Positions 35,568-43,831 of a stretch of DNA of 64,000 nucleotides are shown here, in pieces. Each line of letters begins with the position of its first letter. The first letter of the stretch is position 1. This DNA comes from Asticcacaulis currens (GTDB lineage: Bacteria > Pseudomonadota > Alphaproteobacteria > Caulobacterales > Caulobacteraceae): assembly GCF_028550395.1 (NCBI RefSeq), contig NZ_JAQQKW010000008.1, forward strand, positions 1 to 64,000, written 5' to 3'. Under the pieces are notes generated by a model. That model searched no databases, was not told the DNA's origin, and saw only the letters and a list, made by a program, of their open reading frames with translations. A program made the translations under genes and the position numbers.

Positions 35568-36748
35568 ATGGCTTGCCCCGCCGCCCAGCCTGATGACCAG
35601 GCCCACTGGAAATTATAGCCGCCCAGCCAACCCGTAACATCCAGCGCTTCGCCAATAACGTACAGGCCGGGACAGAGCAGACTTTCCATGGTTTGCGAAG
35701 AGATTTGCCGGGTGTCAATCCCCCCCACGGTCACCTCGGCGGTGCGGTAACCTTCGGTGCCGTCGGGGATCAGCGCCCACGGCTGCATCAGGGCCGTCAG
35801 CGCGCTTAAGCGCTTGTCCGAAAGGTCGGCAATGCGAGTCTCAGGGGCGATGATCGTGGCCTCCAGAATGCGTTCACTCAGGCGCGCCGGCACGAGGTCG
35901 GGCAGGACATTGCCGATATGCTGGCGCGGCGTGGATTGGCGGCGCTCCTTCAAAACGGCCAAAGCGTCGGTACCCGGCAGGAGGTCGATTTCCACCGTCT
36001 GTCCCGGTGTCCAGAAGGACGAAATCTGCAACATGGCCGGCCCCGACAGGCCGCGGTGGGTAAACAGGAATCCGTCCTCAAACACCGTCTTGCCGATGCG
36101 GGCGCGTGCCTGAAGAGAGACGCCGGAAAGTCCTGAAATATAATCGAGTTTTTGTCCGCCCAGCGTAAAGGGCACAAGGCCCGCACGCGGGGCAATCAGC
36201 CCATGCCCGAAGCGTTGCGCCACCTCATAGGCAAAGCCCGTCGCCCCCATCTTGGGGATCGACAGACCACCCGTGGCCAGCACCAGCTTCGGCGTCTCGA
36301 TCACGCCATCCGGCAGGGAGAGGCGAAACCCCTCTGGCGTCTTGTCGAGCCCCTGCACCGGGCTTTGCAGCCACAGTTCGCCGCCGTGGGCGCGCAGATC
36401 GCCCAGCAGCATGTCGATAATGTCTTTGGCCGAGTTGTCGCAGAACAACTGGCCTTCGGTCTTGTGATGATAGGGGATATTGTGGGCGATGACGCGGTCG
36501 AGAAAATCCCACGGTCCGAAGCGCTTGAGCGCCGATTTGCAGAAATGCGGGTTTTGCGACAGATAGTGTTTGGGCGCGGCCTCAAGGTGCGTAAAGTTGC
36601 AACGCCCGCCGCCGGAAATGCGGATCTTCTCCGCCGGGGCCCGCGCATGGTCGATGACGACCACCTTGCGACCGCGCTTTGCCGCTTCGATGCCGCACAT
36701 CAATCCGGCGGCACCGGCCCCGATTATGACCGCCTCAAAGCTACGCAT
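35564..36748 (-). CDS. NAD(P)/FAD-dependent oxidoreductase, HI0933/BaiN-like family
   Basis: 394 residues. N-terminal dinucleotide-binding motif VIIGAGAAGLMCGIEAAKRG (8-27), family-specific KIRISGGGRCNFTH near 42-55, LVLATGGLSIPKMGATG near 150-166, and a C-terminal GGYNFQWAWSSGWAAG near 378-393 closing the FAD site. Flavoproteins of this family are widespread, with proposed roles such as 2-amino-ketone oxidation or steroid reduction; the substrate here cannot be named. Translationally coupled to the LtrA-family gene. Confidence 0.9.
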   Translation of the reverse strand: MRSFEAVIIGAGAAGLMCGIEAAKRGRKVVVIDHARAPAEKIRISGGGRCNFTHLEAAPKHYLSQNPHFCKSALKRFGPWDFLDRVIAHNIPYHHKTEGQLFCDNSAKDIIDMLLGDLRAHGGELWLQSPVQGLDKTPEGFRLSLPDGVIETPKLVLATGGLSIPKMGATGFAYEVAQRFGHGLIAPRAGLVPFTLGGQKLDYISGLSGVSLQARARIGKTVFEDGFLFTHRGLSGPAMLQISSFWTPGQTVEIDLLPGTDALAVLKERRQSTPRQHIGNVLPDLVPARLSERILEATIIAPETRIADLSDKRLSALTALMQPWALIPDGTEGYRTAEVTVGGIDTRQISSQTMESLLCPGLYVIGEALDVTGWLGGYNFQWAWSSGWAAGQAI

Positions 36749-36874
36749 GGACTTATCCCGAAAAATTTACCGCGACCTGACGCTTGGTCACGCTTGTGTC
36801 TGAAAAAATTGCCGTTAAGGTCAAGCCCGACGGCGTCAACTCAAGCGCCTTACACACACTCAGAGGAAATGACC

Positions 36875-37180
36875 ATGTCCGATCTGGCCGCCATTACGCA
36901 AAAAATCACCGCCGCCGTGGGCGAAAACTCCGGTCTGGGCAAGATCGTCAAGCTCGACTTCGGTGACGATGGCAAGATCCTGATCAATGCCGCCAATGTG
37001 CCGAACGTCGTCTCCAACGAAGACGGCGCCGCCGATACTACGGTCGTCGTCTCCATCGACAACCTGAAGGCGCTGGCGCAGGGCCAGCTCGATCCGATGA
37101 TGGCCTTCATGCAGGGCAAGCTGAAGATCATCGGCGACATGGGCATCGCCCAGAAGCTGGTGCCGCTACTCAAAGGCTAA
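36875..37180 (+). CDS. SCP2 sterol-binding domain protein
   Basis: 101 residues, one SCP2 (sterol carrier protein 2) domain: KIVKLDFGDDGKILINAAN, TTVVVSIDNLKALAQGQLDP, MMAFMQGKLKIIGDMGIAQK. Such small bacterial SCP2 proteins bind lipids or acyl-CoA in a hydrophobic tunnel. Start at ATG 36875, seven nt after AGAGGA; an ATG at 36869 sits on top of that site. Monocistronic, with its own terminator. Divergent from the flavoprotein gene. Confidence 0.9.
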   Translation: MSDLAAITQKITAAVGENSGLGKIVKLDFGDDGKILINAANVPNVVSNEDGAADTTVVVSIDNLKALAQGQLDPMMAFMQGKLKIIGDMGIAQKLVPLLKG

Positions 37181-37186
37181 ACCTCG

Positions 37187-37213
37187 AAAGCCCCGCTTCG
37201 GCGGGGTTTTTTG
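37187..37213 (+). terminator. SCP2 gene terminator
   Basis: AAAGCCCCGC-TTCG-GCGGGGTTTTTT: stem closed by a stable TTCG tetraloop with a T6 run. Abuts the stop codon of the convergent MBL-fold gene. Confidence 0.93.
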
Positions 37214-37903
37214 TTAGCCCGGCCCCGAGCGATTGGGGGCCGACTGCGCGATCACCCGGTCGCCGACAAACGGATTGTGGGCGCGTTCGGCGGCGAAGCT
37301 CGACATCGGGCCGTGCCCGCAGACGAACTGCACATCGCCCAGCGGCCAAAGCCGCGTGGTGATGGCGTTGATCAGGTCGGCATGGTTGCCGCGCGGAAAG
37401 TCGGTGCGCCCGATCGAGCCGCGAAACAGAATATCCCCCACCTGAGCGAACTGGCTTTCGGGGTGGTAGAAGATGACGTGGCCCGGCGTATGGCCGGGGC
37501 AGTGGATCACCTGCCATTCGGTTTCGCCCAGGGTCACCGTGTCGCCGTGCGTGAGCCAGCGCGTCGGCTCGAAGCTTCGGGCGTCGTAAATCCCCCAGCG
37601 TTTGGCGTCTTCCGGGATGCGTTCGATCCAGAAGCGGTCGTCCTCGTGCGGGCCTTCGATGGGCGCGCCCGTCGCCTCATGCAAAGCCTCCGTCCCGCCC
37701 GCGTGGTCGGCGTGGCCGTGCGTCACCCAGATTTTCTCAACCGTCAGGCCGCGTCGCTTTATTTCGGACAGCACCGGCTCGATATCGCCGCCGGGGTCGA
37801 TCACGGCGGCTTTCTGCGTTTTCGTGCACCACACGACGGTGCAGTTCTGCTGTAGCGGCGTGACGGGGGCAACGAACAGACGGATAGGGGGGGCAGCGGT
37901 CAT
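37214..37903 (-). CDS. MBL-fold metallo-hydrolase, glyoxalase II-like
   Basis: 229 residues from ATG 37903 (an in-frame GTG at 37936 adds 11). Metallo-beta-lactamase fold with VTHGHADHAGG near 63-73 (HxHxDH), PGHTPGHVIFY near 131-141 (third metal His), VGDILFRGSIGRTDFP near 150-165 and FVCGHGP near 193-199 (last His). The pattern is that of GloB/GloC-type thioesterases that hydrolyse S-lactoylglutathione. Cytoplasmic. Substrate inferred by family resemblance. Confidence 0.88.
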   Translation of the reverse strand: MTAAPPIRLFVAPVTPLQQNCTVVWCTKTQKAAVIDPGGDIEPVLSEIKRRGLTVEKIWVTHGHADHAGGTEALHEATGAPIEGPHEDDRFWIERIPEDAKRWGIYDARSFEPTRWLTHGDTVTLGETEWQVIHCPGHTPGHVIFYHPESQFAQVGDILFRGSIGRTDFPRGNHADLINAITTRLWPLGDVQFVCGHGPMSSFAAERAHNPFVGDRVIAQSAPNRSGPG

Positions 37904-38119
37904 AAGGGTCCGGATAGAGGCATTTGGATCACGCACTGTGGCACTTCGTGACAGAATGGTTAAGCCTGTGGCGTGAACTTGGTTGCAGAGTGAACTTTTG
38001 CATTATAGGCTCAAAACCTTCGGCTTCGCATCAACGGAAGTCAGTAAAAAAGATAGGGGGGTCTGGATAATCCTCAGGGGATGGTCCCGACCAGATCAGA
38101 GTTCATCAAAGGGTGACAA

Positions 38120-39703
38120 ATGAACACTTGGCGCATTAAGCCATTGGATGCGATCCTGGCGACCGCAGAAAAGAAGTCTCTGCATCGCTCGCTGGGCGCT
38201 TTCCAGCTCACCATGCTGGGGATTGGGGCGATCATCGGGACGGGTATCTTCGTCCTGACGGCAGCGGCGGCTCAGAAGGCCGGTCCGGGGATGATGCTTT
38301 CTTTTATCGTGGCCGGTTTTGTCTGTGCGGTGGCCGCGCTCTGCTATTCCGAACTGGCTTCGATGGTGCCGGTGTCGGGTTCGGCCTATACCTACACCTA
38401 TGCGGTGATGGGCGAACTGCTGGCCTGGATGGTCGGCTGGGCCCTCATTCTCGAATACGCGGTGGCCGCGTCTGCCGTCTGCGTTGGCTGGTCCGGCTAT
38501 ATTATGGGGCTGATCGAACACGCGACGGGGTTTGCGTTGCCGGAACTCCTCAGTAACGGGCCGGCCTGGTCGATGAACGGCTATATGCCGGTCGCCGACT
38601 TCAGCCACGGTATCGTCAACCTGCCGGCCATCATCGTGGCGGGGCTGGTGACGTGGTTGCTGGTCATGGGGACGTCCGAAAGCGCCATGGTCAATGCCAT
38701 TCTGGTGGTGATCAAGGTGACGGCGCTGACGGCCTTCATCGTCCTCAGCCTGCCGCTGCTCAAAGGCGAGAATTTCACGCCCCTGATGCCGACGGGTCTG
38801 TTCGGCCATGACGGTCTGGGGGTCATCGGGGCCGCCGCCTCAATCTTCTTCGCCTATGTCGGCTTCGATGCGGTTTCGACCGCCGCCGAAGAAACCAAGA
38901 ACCCGCAGCGCAATGTCCCCATCGGCCTGATCGGGTCGCTGGCCATCTGCACCATCTTCTACCTGCTGGTCGCCGCCGGTGTGATCGGCACGGTCGGCGC
39001 TCAGCCCCTGCGTGACGCCGCCGGTGTCGTCCTGTCACCCGATTCGGCGGCCTTTGCGGCCCACTGTAAGGAACTGGCGGCGGCGGGGAATGCCCCCATT
39101 GTCTGTTCGCGCGAAGCTCTGGCCGAGGTTCTGCGCATCAACGGCTTCGCTCAGGTCGGCAATCTGGTCGGTTTGGCGGCCTCGATCGCCCTGCCGTCGG
39201 TTATCCTGATGATGATCTATGGCCAGACGCGCATCTTCTTCGTCATGGCCCGCGATGGCCTGCTGCCGGAAAAGCTGGCCGATGTGCACCCGAAGTGGAA
39301 GACGCCGTGGAAGGTCACCATCTTCACCGGTATCTTCGTCGCCATTGCGGCCGCCTTCTTCCCGGTCGGTCAACTGGCGGACATCTCCAACTCCGGTACG
39401 CTGTTTGCCTTCTTCATGGTGGCCATCGCGGTTCTGGTCCTGCGCAAGACCGATCCGAACCGTCGCCGTCCGTTCAAGACGCCGCTGATCTGGATCGTCG
39501 CCCCGCTGGCCATTGCCGGAACGCTGGGCCTCTACCTCAACCTGCCGCTGGTGGCCAAGCTGGTGCTGCCCATCTGGGGCGCCATCGGTCTGGTCATCTA
39601 CTTTGGCTACAGCCGCAGCCATTCGCACGTCGGCAAGGGTCTGATCGAGGTGCATGAGGACGACTCGGATGTGCCGCCCAGCTCGGTGCCGCCAATCAGC
39701 TAA
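38120..39703 (+). CDS. APC family amino acid permease (cationic amino acid transporter type)
   Basis: 527 residues, about 12-14 membrane segments. MLGIGAIIGTGIFVLTAAAA near 31-50 is the APC-superfamily substrate-binding helix 1; later FFAYVGFDAVSTAAEETKNP near 247-266 (helix 6 and the conserved EE) and DGLLPEKLADVHPKWKTPW are typical of the YhdG/CAT branch. Imports amino acids; the specific one cannot be read from sequence. ATG preceded by AAAGGGTGACAA. Ends in a terminator that runs into the hrpB start region. Confidence 0.92.
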   Translation: MNTWRIKPLDAILATAEKKSLHRSLGAFQLTMLGIGAIIGTGIFVLTAAAAQKAGPGMMLSFIVAGFVCAVAALCYSELASMVPVSGSAYTYTYAVMGELLAWMVGWALILEYAVAASAVCVGWSGYIMGLIEHATGFALPELLSNGPAWSMNGYMPVADFSHGIVNLPAIIVAGLVTWLLVMGTSESAMVNAILVVIKVTALTAFIVLSLPLLKGENFTPLMPTGLFGHDGLGVIGAAASIFFAYVGFDAVSTAAEETKNPQRNVPIGLIGSLAICTIFYLLVAAGVIGTVGAQPLRDAAGVVLSPDSAAFAAHCKELAAAGNAPIVCSREALAEVLRINGFAQVGNLVGLAASIALPSVILMMIYGQTRIFFVMARDGLLPEKLADVHPKWKTPWKVTIFTGIFVAIAAAFFPVGQLADISNSGTLFAFFMVAIAVLVLRKTDPNRRRPFKTPLIWIVAPLAIAGTLGLYLNLPLVAKLVLPIWGAIGLVIYFGYSRSHSHVGKGLIEVHEDDSDVPPSSVPPIS

Positions 39704-39735
39704 GCCTTGATTGCTGACAAGCATAGGTTACAGAG

Positions 39736-39768
39736 AACGCCTCGGCTCCAGAGCCGGGGCGTTTTTTG
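39736..39768 (+). terminator. Permease terminator overlapping hrpB start region
   Basis: AACGCCTCGGCTC / GAGCCGGGGCGTT, 13-bp stem with one G-T wobble, T6 tail ending at 39767. The hrpB start candidates are TTG 39766 (within the tail) or GTG 39781. Confidence 0.88.
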
Positions 39769-39780
39769 TCGGAACAGACC

Positions 39781-42258
39781 GTGCTGCCCATTGAAGAGAT
39801 TTTTGCGCCGCTGAGGGCCTTTCTGGCTGAGCGGACGACCGCCATCCTGATCGCGCCGCCGGGGGCGGGCAAGACGACGGGCGTGCCACTGGCCCTGCTC
39901 GATGAAGCGTGGCTGGCCGGGCAAAAGATCGTGATGCTGGAGCCGCGCCGGTTGGCGGCGCGGGCGGCGGCCATGCGTATGGCGGAGGTCTTGGGCGAAC
40001 CCGTGGGCCAGACGGTCGGCTACCGCGTGCGCGGCGACAGCCGGGTATCCAAACAGACGCGCATCGAAGTCGTCACCGAAGGGGTGTTTTCGCGGCTGAT
40101 CGTCGATGATCCGACGCTGGAAGGCATGGGCTGCGTCATTTTCGACGAATTTCATGAACGCAGCCTCGATGCCGATCTGGGGCTGGCCTTCGCCCGCGAC
40201 AGCCAGAGCGTGCTGCGCGACGATCTGCGTATTCTTGTCATGTCGGCAACGCTGGACGGGGAGCGCGTCCGAAGCGTGTTGCCCGATGCGGAGGTGTTTC
40301 ATTCTCTGGGCCGCGCCTTTCCGGTGACCACCCACTATACCGGCCGCGATCAGACTCTGCGGCTGGAAGAGGATGTGGCGAAGGTCGTGGCGCGGGTGGC
40401 GGCGCGGCTGACGCCCGAGCGTGCCGAGACGATGCTGGTCTTCCTGCCGGGGCAGGGCGAAATCCACCGTGTGGCGACGCTGCTGGCCGAAAAGGGCCTG
40501 CCGCCCTTCATTGAGGTGCACAAGCTCTATGGCGCGATGGAGGCGAAGGATCAGACGCGGGTGCTGGCCAAAAATGCCCCCGGCACGCCGCGCATCGTGC
40601 TGGCCACGGCCATTGCCGAAACCTCGCTGACGCTCGACAAGGTGTCGATGGTGGTCGATAGCGGCGTGGCGCGGCTGGGGCGCTTCGATGCGGCGCGCGG
40701 CGTGGTGCGCATGGTGACCGAGCGCGTCTCAAAAGCGGCCGCCGATCAGCGGCGCGGGCGGGCCGGGCGGACGCAGGCGGGCGACTGCTACCGCCTGTGG
40801 GATGAAGAAAACGACCGGTCTCTGATCCCCTTTGCGCGGCCGGAAATCCTCGATACCGACCTGTCGCGGCTGGTGCTTGACCTGCGCCTGTGGGGGGCGA
40901 AATCGACAGACGGATTAGCTCTGCTTGATCATCCACCGAAGGCGGCTTTGCACGAGGCCGAAAAGCTGCTGCGCGGGCTGGATATTCTTGATGCAAAGGG
41001 TGAAGTCACGCCGCACGGGCGGCTGGTTGGGCGGCTGCCCATGTCGCCGCGTCTGGGGCACATGCTGCTGCTGGCGGCGCGCGATGGCCTGAGCGATCAG
41101 GGGGCGGCTCTGGCGGTGTTACTGTCGGAAAACGGTCTGGGGGGCAAGGCGACCGATCTCGACCTGCGGCTGGAGGGCCTGTCGAAGGAGCGTTCGCCCA
41201 AGGTGGCGCAGGCGCGGCAGCTGGCGCAGACCTGGGCGCGTCTGGCCGGGCAACTGGTGCGTGATCTGCCGAAGGACGCAGCGTATGCGCAAAGCGCCGT
41301 CAAATCGGTCCATGCCCTGCTGGCCGAATGTTTCCCGGAGCGCGTGGCCAAGGCGCGGGGGAAGGCCGGGGAATTTGTCATGGCCAATGGGCGCGGCGTC
41401 TATGTCGATGAACATGATCCGCTGGCGCGCGCGCCCTATATCGCGGTGGGCGATCTGGGCGGCGGGGCCGGGCGCGACCGCGTGCTGCTGGGGGCGGCCC
41501 TGAGCGAGGCCGAGGTCTTGAGCCTGTTTGCGGACCGACTGGAAAAGCGCACCGTGCTGGAGCGCTTTAATGGCCGCTACCGCGCGCTGGCGCAGGTGCG
41601 CTTCGGCGAGCTGATCCTGTCGAGCCAGCCCTTACCCGCCGTGCCACCGGAATTGCTGATTGAGGCCGAGGCTGAAGAAATCCGCACCAAGGGGCTGAAA
41701 GTCCTCAAATTTTCCGAAAATGCCGAAAGCCTGCGCGCGCGGGTCAATTTTCTACACGCGCAGGACCCGACCTGGCCCGACCTGTCGGATGAGGCCCTGC
41801 TGAGCGGTCTGGCCGACTGGCTGGGCCCCTATGCCGCGGGGCGGCCCCTTCTTTCGCTGACCGCCAGCGACGTGTATCAGGCCCTGCTGGGGCGGCTCGA
41901 TTATGACCAGCAACGCGCGCTCGATACACTGGCGCCCGAACACTGGCGGATGCCGACGGGGTCGAATATCCGCATCGACTATGGGGCCGAAGGCGGGCCG
42001 CGGCTGGAGGTGCGGGTGCAGGAACTGTATGGCGTGACGCAGCACCCCGTGGTGGGGCCGCAGCGGACGCCACTGACCCTGGCTCTGCTGTCGCCGGCGC
42101 ATCGCCCTATCCAGATTACGAAAAACCTGCCCGCTTTCTGGGACGGCTCATGGGCGGAGGTGCGCAGCGACATGAAGGGCCGCTATCCGCGCCACGTCTG
42201 GCCGGAAAACCCCCGCGACGCCGACCCCACCACGCGGGCCAAGCCGCGCGGTACGTAA
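39781..42258 (+). CDS. hrpB: ATP-dependent helicase HrpB
   Basis: 825 residues. DExH-box helicase of the HrpA/HrpB (DEAH/RHA) group. Walker A APPGAGKTTG near 25-34, DEFHERS near 120-126 (motif II), MSATLDGE, TAIAETSLTLD (motif V) and QRRGRAGRTQAGDCYRLW (motif VI), followed by helicase-associated and HrpB C-terminal domains. Start set at GTG 39781 with GGAA six nt before it; a TTG at 39766 would add five residues but lies in the T-tail of a terminator. RNA helicase by family; precise role in bacteria is poorly defined. Confidence 0.93.
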   Translation: MLPIEEIFAPLRAFLAERTTAILIAPPGAGKTTGVPLALLDEAWLAGQKIVMLEPRRLAARAAAMRMAEVLGEPVGQTVGYRVRGDSRVSKQTRIEVVTEGVFSRLIVDDPTLEGMGCVIFDEFHERSLDADLGLAFARDSQSVLRDDLRILVMSATLDGERVRSVLPDAEVFHSLGRAFPVTTHYTGRDQTLRLEEDVAKVVARVAARLTPERAETMLVFLPGQGEIHRVATLLAEKGLPPFIEVHKLYGAMEAKDQTRVLAKNAPGTPRIVLATAIAETSLTLDKVSMVVDSGVARLGRFDAARGVVRMVTERVSKAAADQRRGRAGRTQAGDCYRLWDEENDRSLIPFARPEILDTDLSRLVLDLRLWGAKSTDGLALLDHPPKAALHEAEKLLRGLDILDAKGEVTPHGRLVGRLPMSPRLGHMLLLAARDGLSDQGAALAVLLSENGLGGKATDLDLRLEGLSKERSPKVAQARQLAQTWARLAGQLVRDLPKDAAYAQSAVKSVHALLAECFPERVAKARGKAGEFVMANGRGVYVDEHDPLARAPYIAVGDLGGGAGRDRVLLGAALSEAEVLSLFADRLEKRTVLERFNGRYRALAQVRFGELILSSQPLPAVPPELLIEAEAEEIRTKGLKVLKFSENAESLRARVNFLHAQDPTWPDLSDEALLSGLADWLGPYAAGRPLLSLTASDVYQALLGRLDYDQQRALDTLAPEHWRMPTGSNIRIDYGAEGGPRLEVRVQELYGVTQHPVVGPQRTPLTLALLSPAHRPIQITKNLPAFWDGSWAEVRSDMKGRYPRHVWPENPRDADPTTRAKPRGT

Positions 42259-42260
42259 AA

Positions 42261-42350
42261 CCATGATCTCACATTTTTTGTCGCGCATTTGATTCCGAAA
42301 CGGAGTTCGGCGAAGCCAAAACCGTTGCACACTTTTCGGAATGCGCTCTA
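42261..42350. repeat. Palindromic intergenic repeat between hrpB and GST gene
   Basis: GCGCAT (42283-42288) with ATTCCGAAA (42292-42300) faces TTTCGGAAT (42334-42342) running into ATGCGC. Read on the minus strand: AGAGCGCATTCCGAAAAGTG, then a CGGTTTT core and AATGCGCGACAAA. This matches in style the abundant alphaproteobacterial extragenic palindromes of the AGAGC-rTTCCGAAAAGTG type. No gene in the stretch. Confidence 0.55.
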
Positions 42351-42379
42351 CACCCAACGTATAAGCCACAGGAGTTGCC

Positions 42380-43036
42380 ATGATCACCGTCCATCACCTG
42401 AACAATTCGCGTTCGCAGCGCGTGCTGTGGCTTCTGGAAGAACTGGGGCTCGACTATGAGATCGTGCGCTATCAGCGCGATCCCGACATGTTCGCGCCGC
42501 CCGAACTGAAGGCCATCCACCCACTCGGCAAGTCGCCGGTCATTACCGATAACGGCCTGACCATCGCCGAAACGGGCGCGATTGTAGACTATATTCTGGA
42601 CACCTATGGGCAGGGACGGCTCGTGCCCGCAGATCCGAAAACGCGGCTACAGATGCGCTACTGGCTGCACTATGCCGAAGGGTCGGCCATGCCGCTATTG
42701 CTGCTGAAACTGATTACCAGCCAGTTGCCGGCCAAGGTGCCGGGGCTGATCCGCCCGATTGCGCGTCAGATCGCCAAGGGGCTTGAAGCCAAGATGGTCA
42801 CGCCCGGCCTGAAGACGCATCTGGCCTTCTGGGAGGCGTCGCTGAAAGACACAGGCTGGTTCGCGGGCCACGCCTTGAGCGCCGCCGACATCATGATGAG
42901 CTTCCCGGTCGAGGCGGCGGTGAGCCGCGCCGGAGCGGGACAGAGCGCGATCTTGCAGGATTTTGTCGCGCGCATCCACGCCCGCGACGCCTATCAACGC
43001 GCCCTGTCCCGTGGCGGGCCTTACGACTACGCCTGA
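42380..43036 (+). CDS. Glutathione S-transferase family protein
   Basis: 218 residues. N-terminal thioredoxin-fold domain (1-80): VHHLNNSRSQRVLWLLEELG with the catalytic Ser region, and HPLGKSPVITDNGLTIAETGAIVDYI carrying the glutathione-binding P-loop (cis-Pro and ETGAI) in residues about 46-71. C-terminal helical domain (about 90-215) with ALSAADIMMSFPVEAA. Cytoplasmic; conjugation or peroxidase activity cannot be specified. ATG preceded by AGGAGTTGCC. Its last 10 nt overlap a convergent lipoprotein gene. Confidence 0.92.
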   Translation: MITVHHLNNSRSQRVLWLLEELGLDYEIVRYQRDPDMFAPPELKAIHPLGKSPVITDNGLTIAETGAIVDYILDTYGQGRLVPADPKTRLQMRYWLHYAEGSAMPLLLLKLITSQLPAKVPGLIRPIARQIAKGLEAKMVTPGLKTHLAFWEASLKDTGWFAGHALSAADIMMSFPVEAAVSRAGAGQSAILQDFVARIHARDAYQRALSRGGPYDYA

Positions 43037-43170
43037 GTCTTGGTCGTGGTCGTCTTGGTTTCGTGGTTGTGGATGGGCTTCGACTGATCGTCCTTGACGA
43101 TGACGACGCAGCCCGACAGGCTGGCGGCGAGGACGGTCAGGGCGGCCACTTTGAGGATAAGCGATTTCAT
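43027..43170 (-). CDS. Small lipoprotein, 47 residues
   Basis: Starts MKSLILKVAALTVLAASLSG and has a lipobox LSGC, so the mature protein would begin at Cys 21 with VVIVKDDQSKPIHNHETKTT, a short His/Lys/Thr-rich tail. Only 26 mature residues. First of three tiny lipoproteins on this strand within 720 nt. Function unknown. The longer open frame upstream lacks a plausible N-terminus. Confidence 0.72.
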   Translation of the reverse strand: MKSLILKVAALTVLAASLSGCVVIVKDDQSKPIHNHETKTTTTKTQA

Positions 43171-43217
43171 CTTGAGTCTCTCTGGGTAAGGGGAGGTAGG
43201 AACAGCGGTAATGAAGT

Positions 43218-43355
43218 TCATTGCGCTTTGAGGGTGAGGGCACCTTGGGGTTGCAGGGCACCGTTCGCGTCGGCCTTCCCATCCAGATACATCAGGCATC
43301 CGGAGAGCGTCACGGCCACAGCCGCTACCGCCAGAAGTTTCAAGGTCAGTTTCAT
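43218..43355 (-). CDS. Small lipoprotein, 45 residues
   Basis: MKLTLKLLAVAAVAVTLSGC: classic lipoprotein signal peptide with Cys 20, then 25 mature residues (LMYLDGKADANGALQPQGAL...). Similar in plan to the neighbouring 47-residue lipoprotein (MKxLxLK start, LSGC box), but the tails differ. 47 nt before that gene, perhaps co-transcribed. Confidence 0.7.
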   Translation of the reverse strand: MKLTLKLLAVAAVAVTLSGCLMYLDGKADANGALQPQGALTLKAQ

Positions 43356-43546
43356 TGGTGTTGATCCCGTTAGTGATACAGGGGACCAAGCACCCAGCCC
43401 AAGCCCCAGCCAAGGCATACTGCCCTGAATCTGAACGCAGTCTGAATGACAAATATGTAATGAATCTCGCGGCTTGAGCGAGGTGGCTCACAGGGGAGGC
43501 ATTAGGGGGGCTGCGGCGCGGAGTTTATCTTCGCAAACCAGGGCAC

Positions 43547-43747
43547 TTAACCCTTGGGGTGACGCTCGTAATAGCGTTCGCAATGGCGGGTATCGTAGAG
43601 GCGATCGCAGCGCGGTTCTTCGTAATTGGGCGGGGATTCCTGATAATACGCACCGTTATAGTGATAGCGCGCGCCATAGGAACCACAGGCCCCAAGGGCA
43701 GCGAACGTGCCCAGCAGCATCAGACCTTTGACGATTTTCGAGACCAT
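43547..43747 (-). CDS. Small Tyr-rich lipoprotein, 66 residues
   Basis: MVSKIVKGLMLLGTFAALGAC: lipobox LGAC with Cys 21, followed by a Tyr/Arg/Glu-rich tail (GSYGARYHYNGAYYQESPPN, then YEEPRCDRLYDTRHCERYYE) with two more cysteines that could form a disulfide. Anchored in the envelope if processed. Function unknown. Third of the lipoprotein cluster. Confidence 0.72.
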   Translation of the reverse strand: MVSKIVKGLMLLGTFAALGACGSYGARYHYNGAYYQESPPNYEEPRCDRLYDTRHCERYYERHPKG

Positions 43748-43831
43748 GTGACGCCCTTTCCTGCCGGAGAGGCTGCCGCAGAGTGGCGAAAGGCGAAATA
43801 GGTATGACGCTGCGACGGCGTAAAGAAGCGA

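Noticed and set aside
37985-38011. TTGCAG / TATAGG promoter for the amino acid permease
   Set aside because: Spacing is 15 nt and no supporting feature is nearby; too weak to list.
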